Origin: Holophagaceae bacterium
GTDB lineage: Bacteria; Acidobacteriota; Holophagae; Holophagales; Holophagaceae
DNA: 38,039 nt
Assembly (NCBI GenBank): GCA_009783055.1
Contig: WRHW01000016.1
Coordinates: forward strand, 1 to 38,039
Reading direction: 5' to 3'
The notes below the pieces were generated by a model. It was not told the DNA's origin, searched no databases, and worked only from the letters and a program-made list of their open reading frames with translations. Position 1 is the stretch's first letter, and each line of letters starts with the position of its first letter. This document shows positions 17,075 through 24,094 of the stretch, piece by piece. Both the position numbers and the translations under genes were made by a program.

Positions 17075-17866
17075 TTGCTAGGACGCATCAGAGATACAGT
17101 AGGAGATGTCGCCGAGACCATCAAGCGGGTCTTTAAGGGGCCAAAGGTACATTCTGCAAAGGGTCTGTTTTTTCGTGATCCCGAATATAAAACAGTATCA
17201 TGGCTCACGGCTGAAACCAAGGGCGATGTATTAATTTCTCAGCCCAGCACTGTTCAGCAATCCTTGCTTGTATCCGTTTCCGCCATCAACCCGGATATGA
17301 AATTTGTAGCTAAGTCATTTGTTGAAACAGGTGAAGTCTTTCGAGCAGAAGCATCACTGGTAAGCGTAGCCTTGGCTTGGTCTGGTATAGTGACCTCGGC
17401 AGACATTCCAGGGCTAAACTCACCCCAAATGAAAAGGGTCGACGAATACTTTACAACTTTCAAAACTAAATCCTTTGGCCTTCCACCATTTGACATCAAA
17501 CATGGCAAAACATATAAACTAGCAACCCGCATATCTGTACCAGCGTGTTACAGATCATTAGAGAGGGCAATGCTAGTCCCCATCCTATTAAGGTCTGAAG
17601 ACTTAGAGGGTGTATCAAAGTCGCTAATGATGCGCTACAACCTAAGATTGGTAAAAGAAACGGGCGAAAACATAAAAAATTTAGAAATAATTGGTCTTTA
17701 CCAAATCCCTAAAAAAGGGCTAAGGAGCGTTAAACATGATACCACCACAGGATTATTGAAAATAATAGTAGGCCCCGAAGCCCAAAATAGTCCATATTGC
17801 AACGTAGTAGTCGCCCGCAAAAAAAGCAATTCTGCAATCGTTAGCTGTAGGGTTGATGAAGATTGA
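17075..17866 (+). CDS. Hypothetical protein, no family recognised
   Basis: A 263-residue protein read from a TTG at 17075, nine bases after the LolA-like stop, with AGGA upstream. The tight spacing supports cotranscription. It opens with an amphipathic stretch (MLGRIRDTVGDVAETIKRVF) and is otherwise a mix of beta strands and short helices, without signal peptide, membrane segment or cysteine motif. The alternating-strand pattern (SLLVSVSAI, FRAEASLVSVALAW, KLIVGPEAQ-like ends) suggests a beta-sandwich or barrel. The coding frame is long and uninterrupted, so it is probably a real gene. Function cannot be assigned. Confidence 0.7.
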   Translation: MLGRIRDTVGDVAETIKRVFKGPKVHSAKGLFFRDPEYKTVSWLTAETKGDVLISQPSTVQQSLLVSVSAINPDMKFVAKSFVETGEVFRAEASLVSVALAWSGIVTSADIPGLNSPQMKRVDEYFTTFKTKSFGLPPFDIKHGKTYKLATRISVPACYRSLERAMLVPILLRSEDLEGVSKSLMMRYNLRLVKETGENIKNLEIIGLYQIPKKGLRSVKHDTTTGLLKIIVGPEAQNSPYCNVVVARKKSNSAIVSCRVDED

Positions 17867-17885
17867 ATGTAATAGCCAATTGCTA

Positions 17886-19076
17886 CTAGCCACCCGGCAC
17901 CACATGGTCTATCAACACTAGCGTTACATCATCTGAAAATTCGCGGGGAGCGATAAATTCCTGTGCATACTGGAATATCTGGCTTGCAGTATCTTCTTGA
18001 TTTGTAGCCAATGCGGAACATAACTGAAGCAAGCCTTCGGCTCCCAGGCGTTTTTGTGATTCGGATTCGGTCTCCACAAGTCCATCAGTATAGAGTATTA
18101 AGCGGTCGCCCGGCTCGAATGTGATTGTGTGCTCTGTAAACGACATACTTTCATCCATTCCCAAGGGGTGACTGCTACTACTTAGTGCGATAGGGCTTTT
18201 TGGATTGCCAGTGGCTCCTTGGGCTATATAGATGGGGGGTTCGTGCCCCGCACAAGCATATGTGAAGTTACCTTCCATCGGGTCGAGTTTTGCTAAGAAT
18301 GCTGTGGCAAACTGTTCTTCCATCGTGTTGCGGAGAAGGTCTCTATTAATGCACTGTGCCCATGTCATTGGGCCGCCGCGAGATCGTATGTGGTTTTCAA
18401 AACTCGTTTTTACTACCGCCGAAATAAGTGCTGATGTAACACCATGCCCGCTTACGTCTGCAATCAGCAGTGCCGCCCCTCCATAGGGAAGAGGGGTGAT
18501 AGCATAGATGTCGCCTCCTATACCTCCGACTGGCTTGTATCTGTGGGTATATTGGTATGGGGCGATAGTGCCGACCTCAGGCAATAAGCTAACCTGTAAG
18601 CGGGCGGCCAATTCTAGTTCTCGTTGCACATTTTCACGGAAAACAGTGAGGTCGCGGTTTTGTTGCTTTATCTCTTTCTGCATTTGTATTAGGCGGAAAG
18701 CACTGCCAACCCTGGCCAGTAGCTCCTGACTGCGCAGAGGCTTATTTATGGTGTCGTCTGCTCCTATACTCAAGGCATCAATAGTGACTTCGATGTCTGT
18801 ATATTCGGAGAATGGAGTCATCAGTATGAAATAGATGTCCTTTGTGTCAGGATTCCCTTTTAAAATCCTGCACAATTGGTCTCCGGATATTCCAGGAAGC
18901 GAGAGGTCTGCTAAAACCAAGTCGGGCTGAATTTTGGTCATTTCCAAAAGCACGTCTTGCCCGTCTTCTGCCTGTATCACTTGAAAGCCTGAACGCTTCA
19001 AGTAAAAAAGCAAAATATCACGGATGGCGGCTTCGCCGTCAGCAACCAGGACAATACCTTTGTTTTGTTGAGCCAC
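17886..19076 (-). CDS. RsbU-type response regulator: REC plus PP2C/SpoIIE phosphatase
   Basis: A 396-residue protein: receiver domain (1-125) with acceptor Asp57 in LVLADLSLPG and Lys in TINKPL; coiled linker (~125-165); SpoIIE-type PP2C domain (~170-390) with metal-binding Asp in GGIGGDIY, LIADVSGHG and FSDDVTLVLI. The first acidic pocket reads ADGE rather than DDE, keeping Asp13 and Glu15. Such proteins dephosphorylate a STAS antagonist to free a sigma factor in a partner switch; the STAS gene lies 14 bp upstream on the same strand. The start is a GTG at 19076 with no strong ribosome site, so coupling to the STAS gene is likely. No RsbW-like kinase is in the window. Confidence 0.9.
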   Translation of the reverse strand: MAQQNKGIVLVADGEAAIRDILLFYLKRSGFQVIQAEDGQDVLLEMTKIQPDLVLADLSLPGISGDQLCRILKGNPDTKDIYFILMTPFSEYTDIEVTIDALSIGADDTINKPLRSQELLARVGSAFRLIQMQKEIKQQNRDLTVFRENVQRELELAARLQVSLLPEVGTIAPYQYTHRYKPVGGIGGDIYAITPLPYGGAALLIADVSGHGVTSALISAVVKTSFENHIRSRGGPMTWAQCINRDLLRNTMEEQFATAFLAKLDPMEGNFTYACAGHEPPIYIAQGATGNPKSPIALSSSSHPLGMDESMSFTEHTITFEPGDRLILYTDGLVETESESQKRLGAEGLLQLCSALATNQEDTASQIFQYAQEFIAPREFSDDVTLVLIDHVVPGG

Positions 19077-19090
19077 GGATTAATTCTGAT

Positions 19091-19429
19091 TTAGAGGGCA
19101 CTTAGGGCATCCTGCTCTGAGGCATAGATGCTGAAATAGTTGGTCAAATTGGTTTGATCAAACACTTTCATAACCTGGCTAGGGAGGTTACAAAGGTGCA
19201 ACCGGCCATTAATCTTGTCGATGCTACTTCTAGCGGCCACCAATAATCCCAACCCAGAGGAATCAATAAAAGATACCCCTTCCAGATTGATTACCAGTAG
19301 CTTTGGTTGGTGTGTGGCAATGGTTTCTTTGACAGCCTCCCGCAATTGGGCGGTGACTTCAAAATTGACTTTGCCTTTTACAGTTATTACCGAAGCATTT
19401 TCTTCTTGCCTAGTCTGTAAATTTAACAT
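19091..19429 (-). CDS. STAS-domain anti-sigma-factor antagonist (RsbV/SpoIIAA-like)
   Basis: A 112-residue single STAS domain. The phosphorylation loop FIDSSGLGLLVAARS is intact with Ser58 in the position of the SpoIIAA phosphoserine, and ITVKGKVNF forms the first strand. When unphosphorylated it would bind an anti-sigma kinase. The neighbouring phosphatase is the probable partner that keeps it active. ATG has an AGGAGG site and overlaps the end of the upstream 391-residue gene by 7 bp, so the three genes are translationally linked. Confidence 0.92.
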   Translation of the reverse strand: MLNLQTRQEENASVITVKGKVNFEVTAQLREAVKETIATHQPKLLVINLEGVSFIDSSGLGLLVAARSSIDKINGRLHLCNLPSQVMKVFDQTNLTNYFSIYASEQDALSAL

Positions 19430-20598
19430 GTTGCCTCCTGGGACAACAGCCCCCTGAGTAGTCTCTTGCGAACGACTTTGCGTTGTCTGAGCTTATATTC
19501 TGTGTGAGATGCGGGTCCCAGCCGCGAATTGTCAAACCCTGTTTTTTCCAAGATTTGGACTTCATGAGCAAAGAAAAAGGTAAATTCCTCTTGGTCTCGA
19601 ATAAGTTCTGAGACATGAAACTGGTCTAACATCTCTGGTTTTCCACTATCATTTATTATCTGCTGAATCTTCTCTAATGCCATTATACCAGGGCCGGGCA
19701 AACGCACCAAGGTATTTACAGTAAGTTGCATGGCCGAGTAATCTCTGCTAGAAAAGGGATTTACAGAGGGTCGCCCTATCCTTTGAGCCAGCTTTTCTGA
19801 TAATTCTATTCTTTCGGGTGGAGATAGGCTATTAATAGAAAAGTTATCGGGTAGCGAGTCAACCCACTCTTCTAGCAGAACGGGATCAACTATTAAGTTG
19901 CGGGTGCGTGAAGGCTTGATGTGGGTGGCCTGAAAGACGTTATGGTCTATAAGGAACCTTAATACCAGTAATACATCCAATAGGTCTTCTGCTACAAATC
20001 TAATTCCTATGTTGTCATAAATTGTCTCTGTCACATTTTCTGGTTTGTGTAACAACTTAAGCAACATTGAATCTCTGTTTTTACCCTCTTTCTGCCTAAA
20101 ATCCAGCAAAGGAACTTGGTAGTTTCCCTCTAAAAACCATCTGCCGTCCCGCCTTTGAGCTATATAGCGGTCGTATCGGGCAAATACATGGCGTTGTATT
20201 TCCGGCAGAAATCTTAAAAAAATGTTGTTGTCGATATAGAGCAGTGTGTGCATTATGCGAAGGATGGCGCAACTCCACTCTGCCATTTTGGTACGAGGGC
20301 TTGCACTTGCCCAAATGAGGAGATCGAGTGGGTCTTGTAGCTTGACTATCTTTTCAGGAATTTTTAGGTTTGTTTCCTCTAGTATATTTGTTTGCAGAAA
20401 GGTCATTGCATCTTGAAATGTCTTCATAACCTGCGACCGCTGGTTTGGCAGGTTTATGTCGAAGCCATAATTTAGCGCAAAGGTATGGGCGAGGTCACGC
20501 GAAGTAATATCCAAACCTTCTTGGTCGATAAAGGCATGCCCCCCCAACACCACGTGGGTAATTTCCGGAGGAAACTTTAGGAGGTTTTTGTACGGCAT
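19423..20598 (-). CDS. Uncharacterised protein with RelA/SpoT-reminiscent core
   Basis: A 391-residue soluble protein rich in helices. The middle part reads YDNIGIRFVAEDLLDVLLVLRFLIDHNVF followed by KPSRTRNLIVD, similar to the (p)ppGpp synthetase signature in which a D-x-x-G-x-R strand precedes a helix and a basic loop; the usual D of DLIGIR is present as D in YDNIG. It also resembles a family of uncharacterised myxobacterial proteins that I recall as TIGR04552, a label I could not check. It starts 69 bp after atpE, behind a strong hairpin, and overlaps the STAS gene. Nucleotide second-messenger synthesis is only a hypothesis. Confidence 0.6.
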   Translation of the reverse strand: MPYKNLLKFPPEITHVVLGGHAFIDQEGLDITSRDLAHTFALNYGFDINLPNQRSQVMKTFQDAMTFLQTNILEETNLKIPEKIVKLQDPLDLLIWASASPRTKMAEWSCAILRIMHTLLYIDNNIFLRFLPEIQRHVFARYDRYIAQRRDGRWFLEGNYQVPLLDFRQKEGKNRDSMLLKLLHKPENVTETIYDNIGIRFVAEDLLDVLLVLRFLIDHNVFQATHIKPSRTRNLIVDPVLLEEWVDSLPDNFSINSLSPPERIELSEKLAQRIGRPSVNPFSSRDYSAMQLTVNTLVRLPGPGIMALEKIQQIINDSGKPEMLDQFHVSELIRDQEEFTFFFAHEVQILEKTGFDNSRLGPASHTEYKLRQRKVVRKRLLRGLLSQEATC

Positions 20599-20606
20599 AC
20601 ATCTTC

Positions 20607-20648
20607 ATAGCTCGTGCGAAACAAAAAAAATCGAATTACACGAGCTAT
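20607..20648 (-). promoter_or_regulatory. Hairpin in the atpE to downstream-gene gap, possible attenuator
   Basis: ATAGCTCGTG and CACGAGCTAT form a perfect 10-bp stem. On the minus strand the loop contains a run of eight T residues flanked by CGA/TCG that can extend the stem. It lies between atpE and the next gene, nine bases before that gene's ATG. It could reduce read-through or translation of the regulatory genes relative to atpE. Confidence 0.5.
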
Positions 20649-20666
20649 TTATTATTATATCCCAAC

Positions 20667-21005
20667 TTACTGCCAGTTGCCAATAGCGAAAGCGGCAACC
20701 ACTGCATAGATGACAAGGGCTTCAATAAGAGCCAAGCCGATGATCATTGTGGTTCGGATGTTGCCAGCGGCCTGTGGATTGCGGGCAATGCCTTCACATG
20801 CGGCAACCACTGCCTTGCCTTGGCCAAGACCGCAACCAAAGGCGGCAATGGCGATAGACAAGTGGGCTAGGTAACGACCAGAGAAGAAGCTCTGGTTTGC
20901 AATGTTGGTTGCAACCCCAGCAACATCACCAGCGGTTTCTGCGTTAGCAAAGGCTACGGCTCCTATGGCCATGAAAACAAGCGCAAAGGTTAAAAACTTT
21001 CTCAT
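20667..21005 (-). CDS. atpE: ATP synthase F0 subunit c
   Basis: A 112-residue proteolipid. An N-terminal signal-like hydrophobic segment (residues 3-22, ending AFANA) precedes the two c-ring helices: [24 protein letters not shown], the polar loop [15 protein letters not shown], and [19 protein letters not shown] with the ion-binding Glu in IEALVIY. Ala, not Ser or Thr, follows that Glu, which favours proton coupling. Start ATG at 21005 has a GAGGTG site; an upstream in-frame TTG at 21017 would include that site. It forms the membrane rotor with AtpB; subunit b and the F1 genes are not in the window. A weak T-rich hairpin lies just upstream. Confidence 0.95.
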   Translation of the reverse strand: MRKFLTFALVFMAIGAVAFANAETAGDVAGVATNIANQSFFSGRYLAHLSIAIAAFGCGLGQGKAVVAACEGIARNPQAAGNIRTTMIIGLALIEALVIYAVVAAFAIGNWQ

Positions 21006-21064
21006 ACTACACCTCAAAAAAAATCCGATGGGTTCGGAATCCAGCGGAATGATAAATCGTCAAA

Positions 21065-21793
21065 TCAATGTTCGTGCGCCACTGCACCGGAAATATATAT
21101 GGACGTAAGCATGATGAATACAAACGTTTGTATCAGCCCAAAGAAGATGCCCAAAAACATAAAAGATACTGGTAGCAATAGGGGCATCATTCCAAAGAAA
21201 ATGCCGGCTACAACATGTTCGCCGGCGATATTGCCAAAGAGACGTAGGCTATGGCTCAAGATGCGTGATAGTAGCCCAATTATTTCAAGTGGAAACATGA
21301 GTGGAGCCAGCCACCACACCGGGCCTAAAAAATGCGCCCAATACTTGATAAACCCATGCTCTCGCATCCCATGAAAATTGTAGTAGCAAAAAACAACCAG
21401 AGCGCAACCGACTGTCACATTCCAGTTTCCGGTGCCCGATGGCAATGGAGCAAGGCCAAAGAGATTGTTGAGCAATATAAAAAACCCCATCGTGCCAACC
21501 AAGGGAACATATTTTTCCGGATGATGCTCAACATTTTCGCCCACCAGGTTGCGAATAAAAGAAACTGCATATTCCATTACCTGCTGGTAAGGCCCTGGAA
21601 CCTTAGACATCCTTGCCCGGACGATTATCACTAGCAAAACTGTTACAAGAGCGGCCAGTGCCGATGCAAATAGGTGGTCGTATCTCTCAAGGACAGATAA
21701 TTCCTGTCCATGGGCGAAAGTGCCCCAAACCTGCCGTGTGAGGCCAAGGAGGTCTGTCAGCAGTGTTGCCAGGTACGATGCGTGGTGTTCCAT
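21065..21793 (-). CDS. atpB: ATP synthase F0 subunit a
   Basis: A 242-residue integral membrane protein with five to six hydrophobic helices. The essential Arg of the half-channels is in SLRLFGNIAGEHVV, and the C-terminal helix has FGLIQTFVFIMLTSIYISGAV, both hallmarks of AtpB. It carries protons to and from the c-ring. It lies 24 bp after the AtpI-like gene and 59 bp before atpE in the usual I-B-E order. The ATG has a GAGG site. Confidence 0.97.
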   Translation of the reverse strand: MEHHASYLATLLTDLLGLTRQVWGTFAHGQELSVLERYDHLFASALAALVTVLLVIIVRARMSKVPGPYQQVMEYAVSFIRNLVGENVEHHPEKYVPLVGTMGFFILLNNLFGLAPLPSGTGNWNVTVGCALVVFCYYNFHGMREHGFIKYWAHFLGPVWWLAPLMFPLEIIGLLSRILSHSLRLFGNIAGEHVVAGIFFGMMPLLLPVSFMFLGIFFGLIQTFVFIMLTSIYISGAVAHEH

Positions 21794-21817
21794 GGCTTGC
21801 CTCGTGAGTATGTTTGT

Positions 21818-22237
21818 CTATGATATTTTGTCTTCGCCTAGGCGAAAGTGCCTGACTGTCAGCCTTATGGCCTCGATCAGGATGGCTATCACAAAAAGTA
21901 GTAGTCCCGTCACAAACGGGAGTACTTCCCTAGGGAAGTACTTCATAATGACATATAACAAAATTGTAATCAATCCAAGTTTTAACATTCCAATTATGGC
22001 ATAGAACCAACGCCGCTTGACAGAGGGTGTGAGCATTTGCACCACTATCCATTTGTGCAGGTGCCACAGAATTAAGCTAGAAATACCACCGACTAAAAAA
22101 ATAATTATTGATATATAAGAACTTATTGCCCATAGTGCAATACCAACTGGCAATAGGCACAATTGAATCCTTCCGATCCACTGCAAATGTATTTTTCCAT
22201 CAGTGTCCTTGGTCATCGCCTTCACCGCTGGAATCAT
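21818..22237 (-). CDS. atpI: AtpI-like F0 assembly protein
   Basis: A 139-residue protein with four hydrophobic segments (about residues 24-42, 42-60, 75-97 and 101-125). Position directly before atpB and after atpZ identifies it as the AtpI-type accessory subunit, thought to help c-ring assembly; sequence similarity in this family is weak. Its 5' end overlaps atpZ by 38 bp from the ATG at 22237. A second ATG at 22216 also has an AAGG in front of it, so the true start may be seven residues later. Confidence 0.75.
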   Translation of the reverse strand: MIPAVKAMTKDTDGKIHLQWIGRIQLCLLPVGIALWAISSYISIIIFLVGGISSLILWHLHKWIVVQMLTPSVKRRWFYAIIGMLKLGLITILLYVIMKYFPREVLPFVTGLLLFVIAILIEAIRLTVRHFRLGEDKIS

Positions 22238-22502
22238 TGTTGATATTATTGTTATTAGAGTTATCGTATTTTTCTAGTCTTTTGCTCACCTTAAAGAGTT
22301 CCCAAAAACCACTCATAACACCCAGCACCAACCCCACGATGCGGCCTTGGCTTGGATATCCAAAAAACCTCCCGACCCACTGACCCAAAAAATATCCGAT
22401 AACAATAGCAATTGGGAACACCATTCCCATGGAGATTAGGTCGCCCCAGAGAGACCTCTCCCTAGCAGTTACTCCATCTTTTTTACTTGGCCTGAAAAAC
22501 AT
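22200..22502 (-). CDS. atpZ: AtpZ/AtpI-related small membrane protein of the ATP synthase operon
   Basis: A 100-residue protein with two transmembrane segments joined by a GQWVGRFFGYPSQGRIVG turn, the standard AtpZ layout, followed by a charged tail ending in an Asn-rich low-complexity stretch (DNSNNNNINNDS). AtpZ with AtpI is reported to form a Mg2+/Ca2+-handling or assembly unit of ATP synthase. AAGGAAA precedes the ATG. It is the first membrane gene of the atp cluster and follows ybgC by 9 bp. Confidence 0.8.
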   Translation of the reverse strand: MFFRPSKKDGVTARERSLWGDLISMGMVFPIAIVIGYFLGQWVGRFFGYPSQGRIVGLVLGVMSGFWELFKVSKRLEKYDNSNNNNINNDSSGEGDDQGH

Positions 22503-22511
22503 TTTTTTCCT

Positions 22512-22895
22512 TTAAGGGTTTTTGTAAAGACATTCTACTACCTCTTTAGGCAATCGCTTTGCCTTGCCAGCTCCACTCATACAGGCGATTCGCACCCTAG
22601 CGTCGGCGAGTAGCTCGTCATCTCGCCAAACTTGGTTTTTTACCCAAAAGGCCGCGCCACCAACTTCGTCTAGCTCTGTAGTTGCAGATATTAAATCGCC
22701 ATATTTGGCAGGTTTTTTATACTTGATATTGCATTCACTGACGCTAAACCAAGTATCCTGTTGCATCAAGGTTGCCAATTCGATACCTCTTTCTCGTAAA
22801 AACTCAGTCCTGCTACGCTCCAGCCACCTCAGGTAATTTGCATAATAGACCACTCCCCCGCAGTCAGTATCCTCGTAATAGACCCGGATTTCCAT
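22512..22895 (-). CDS. ybgC: YbgC-type acyl-CoA thioesterase (hot-dog fold)
   Basis: A 127-residue hot-dog thioesterase. The N-terminus VYYEDTDCGGVVYYANYLRWLERSRTEFLRE contains the 4-hydroxybenzoyl-CoA thioesterase signature with catalytic Asp in EDTD and the YANYL helix. YbgC proteins hydrolyse short acyl-CoA or acyl-ACP and associate with the Tol-Pal system in many Gram-negatives; no tol genes are near here. ATG has GAGGAA upstream. It is 9 bp from atpZ, so it is probably cotranscribed with the F0 genes. Confidence 0.93.
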   Translation of the reverse strand: MEIRVYYEDTDCGGVVYYANYLRWLERSRTEFLRERGIELATLMQQDTWFSVSECNIKYKKPAKYGDLISATTELDEVGGAAFWVKNQVWRDDELLADARVRIACMSGAGKAKRLPKEVVECLYKNP

Positions 22896-22972
22896 TTTTA
22901 TTCCTCATATGCTGTCAGTTCGGATTCTGGGATTTGATCTTTTTTAGTTTGGGCTACATCGTCAAAGGTTGT

Positions 22973-23164
22973 TCAGGTTTTAACATCATCTTCTTTGTGA
23001 AGTTCCATCCATGCCTCTAAAAGTTTTAGTTTGTTTTTGGGGAAACCGCCAGCCAGGATTGCGCCATCTAAAGAAATTGAAATTTCATGGCCGGAGTATT
23101 GGGCATGAATGTGAGGTATGTGGTGCTGAGTTTCGATTTCTTGGTGCATTGAGACAATGATCCC
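22973..23164 (-). pseudogene. DUF4160 protein, 5'-truncated remnant
   Basis: This minus-strand frame encodes GIIVSM, then HHIPHIHAQYSGHEISISLDG, ILAGGFPKNKLKLLEAWMELHKED and a stop, which is the body of a DUF4160 protein. The first residues, including any start, are missing: the frame joins directly onto the first codons of a vapC gene at about 23164. DUF4160 proteins are usually small partners in toxin-antitoxin-like pairs. The remaining 22896-22972 gap shows nothing else. Confidence 0.75.
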
Positions 23165-23223
23165 ACTTCTTTATTTAGCATGGCTAAGATAGCACACGCG
23201 TCTAAAACGTAGGTATTCTTCAT
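23068..23223 (-). pseudogene. VapC-type PIN toxin, truncated after ~19 codons and fused to out-of-frame DNA
   Basis: The ATG at 23223 shares its A with the TAA stop of the upstream antitoxin gene. The encoded start MKNTYVLDACAILAMLNKE matches the first strand and catalytic Asp of PIN toxins (compare MKTFILDACAIIAYLSEE of the intact VapC here). After codon ~19 the frame runs antisense to PIN homology through DUF4160 DNA in another frame and stops at 51 codons. The other three acidic PIN residues are lost, so it should be inactive. Confidence 0.8.
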
Positions 23224-23447
23224 TACTCCAGGCCTTTGTTGATTTCATTTTCTTTTGCCAGCAGGGCTGTTGGCACCGGATTATTTTCTAGTATGCCAAA
23301 GAAAGGGCACCCGTAGTACTCTGCTTCAGAATTTGTCAAGGTGATCTTTTGAATTTGAGGAGACTTGGTTTTGTACGATTCTACAGTGAAAAAATTGGAC
23401 AGCGTGTCTGGCTCTTTTGTTCTGGTGACTGTTGTGGATGGTGGCAT
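23223..23447 (-). CDS. Orphan VapB-like antitoxin
   Basis: A 74-residue polar protein with an AAGGA site before ATG. Its end (CPFFGILENNPVPTALLAKENEINKGLE) resembles that of the intact VapB in this window (CPFQGMFKDGKTSIDNFLAKKRVEKELE), which is the toxin-binding part of such antitoxins. The first half is unlike a typical DNA-binding domain and rich in Thr. Its toxin partner directly downstream is truncated, so this antitoxin is probably decaying or retained to neutralise a related toxin. Confidence 0.6.
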   Translation of the reverse strand: MPPSTTVTRTKEPDTLSNFFTVESYKTKSPQIQKITLTNSEAEYYGCPFFGILENNPVPTALLAKENEINKGLE

Positions 23448-23464
23448 TTTGGGTTCCTTGCTGG

Positions 23465-23869
23465 TCAGGGGTGGTGGTGGGCATACATTTCGGCTATTTG
23501 TTGTTGGACTAGCTGAGAGTAATCAATGTGGCGGGTTTGTGCAAAGGTGTTGATCCAAGCCGGGACTGTGATTTCTTTGCGGACTGCTTCATTACCATGA
23601 TTTTTAGCGTATTCGTCCATGTCCAGAACTAGCAAACTTACAAAACCGCCGTCTTCTGGCTTGATTTCATGGGGGGCACTTGGTTTAGGTATTGGCTGAC
23701 CATCCTCCAGTTCGCCTAATATCCAGCCTGAAGCCGCGTCTGTAGCCATTAGAATTGCCTCTGTCAGGTCTTTGCCGCCACTTGCACATCCTGGTAGGTC
23801 GGGGACTTCAACTCCGTATGCGTCTGATTCGTCATCTTTGTAAAAGCAAGCTGGGTATGTCAGTTTCAT
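23465..23869 (-). CDS. hicB: HicB family antitoxin
   Basis: A 134-residue protein beginning with the HicB partial RNase-H-like fold: YPACFYKDDESDAYGVEVPDLPGCASGGKDLTEAILMATDAASGWI. It ends in a helical segment (EAVRKEITVPAWINTFAQTRHIDYSQLVQQQI) that looks like the DNA-binding, ribbon- or helix-type C-terminus. It binds and inactivates the HicA encoded upstream and should repress the pair. Its GAGGAA ribosome site lies in the last codons of hicA, and the genes are one base apart. Confidence 0.9.
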   Translation of the reverse strand: MKLTYPACFYKDDESDAYGVEVPDLPGCASGGKDLTEAILMATDAASGWILGELEDGQPIPKPSAPHEIKPEDGGFVSLLVLDMDEYAKNHGNEAVRKEITVPAWINTFAQTRHIDYSQLVQQQIAEMYAHHHP

Positions 23870-23870
23870 G

Positions 23871-24056
23871 TTATTCCTCTATCCTTGCCTGTCTGAGGAC
23901 AGACTTGATGATTGGTTTGGGTATGTCGCCAGGATGGTTCGGAATCGTTGTTGTGCCTTTCTTCGATGGATGTTTGTAGTGGTGATGCGAGCCTTTGGTT
24001 CTGATTAGTTCCCATCCATCTGCCAATACGATCTTCTCTAATTCTCTGAAGTTCAT
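23871..24056 (-). CDS. hicA: HicA family mRNA interferase toxin
   Basis: A 61-residue double-stranded-RNA-binding-fold protein of the normal HicA length. It has the GWELIRTKGSHHHYKHP strand with His24 at the catalytic position, followed by TTIPNHPGDIPKPIIKSVLRQARI, the typical family end. HicA cleaves mRNA when free of HicB. It is the first gene of the pair and looks intact. It starts 38 bp after mnmA on the same strand and may be read through from it; no strong ribosome site is visible before ATG. Confidence 0.93.
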   Translation of the reverse strand: MNFRELEKIVLADGWELIRTKGSHHHYKHPSKKGTTTIPNHPGDIPKPIIKSVLRQARIEE

Positions 24057-24094
24057 AACTGTGTCCAGAATTGGATTCTACCATTGAATGTGAG

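Noticed and set aside
20667-21005. Sodium-type ATP synthase c subunit
   Set aside because: A Gln is present in helix 1 (GLGQGK), but Ala rather than Ser or Thr follows the ion-binding Glu, so the Na+ ligand set is incomplete.
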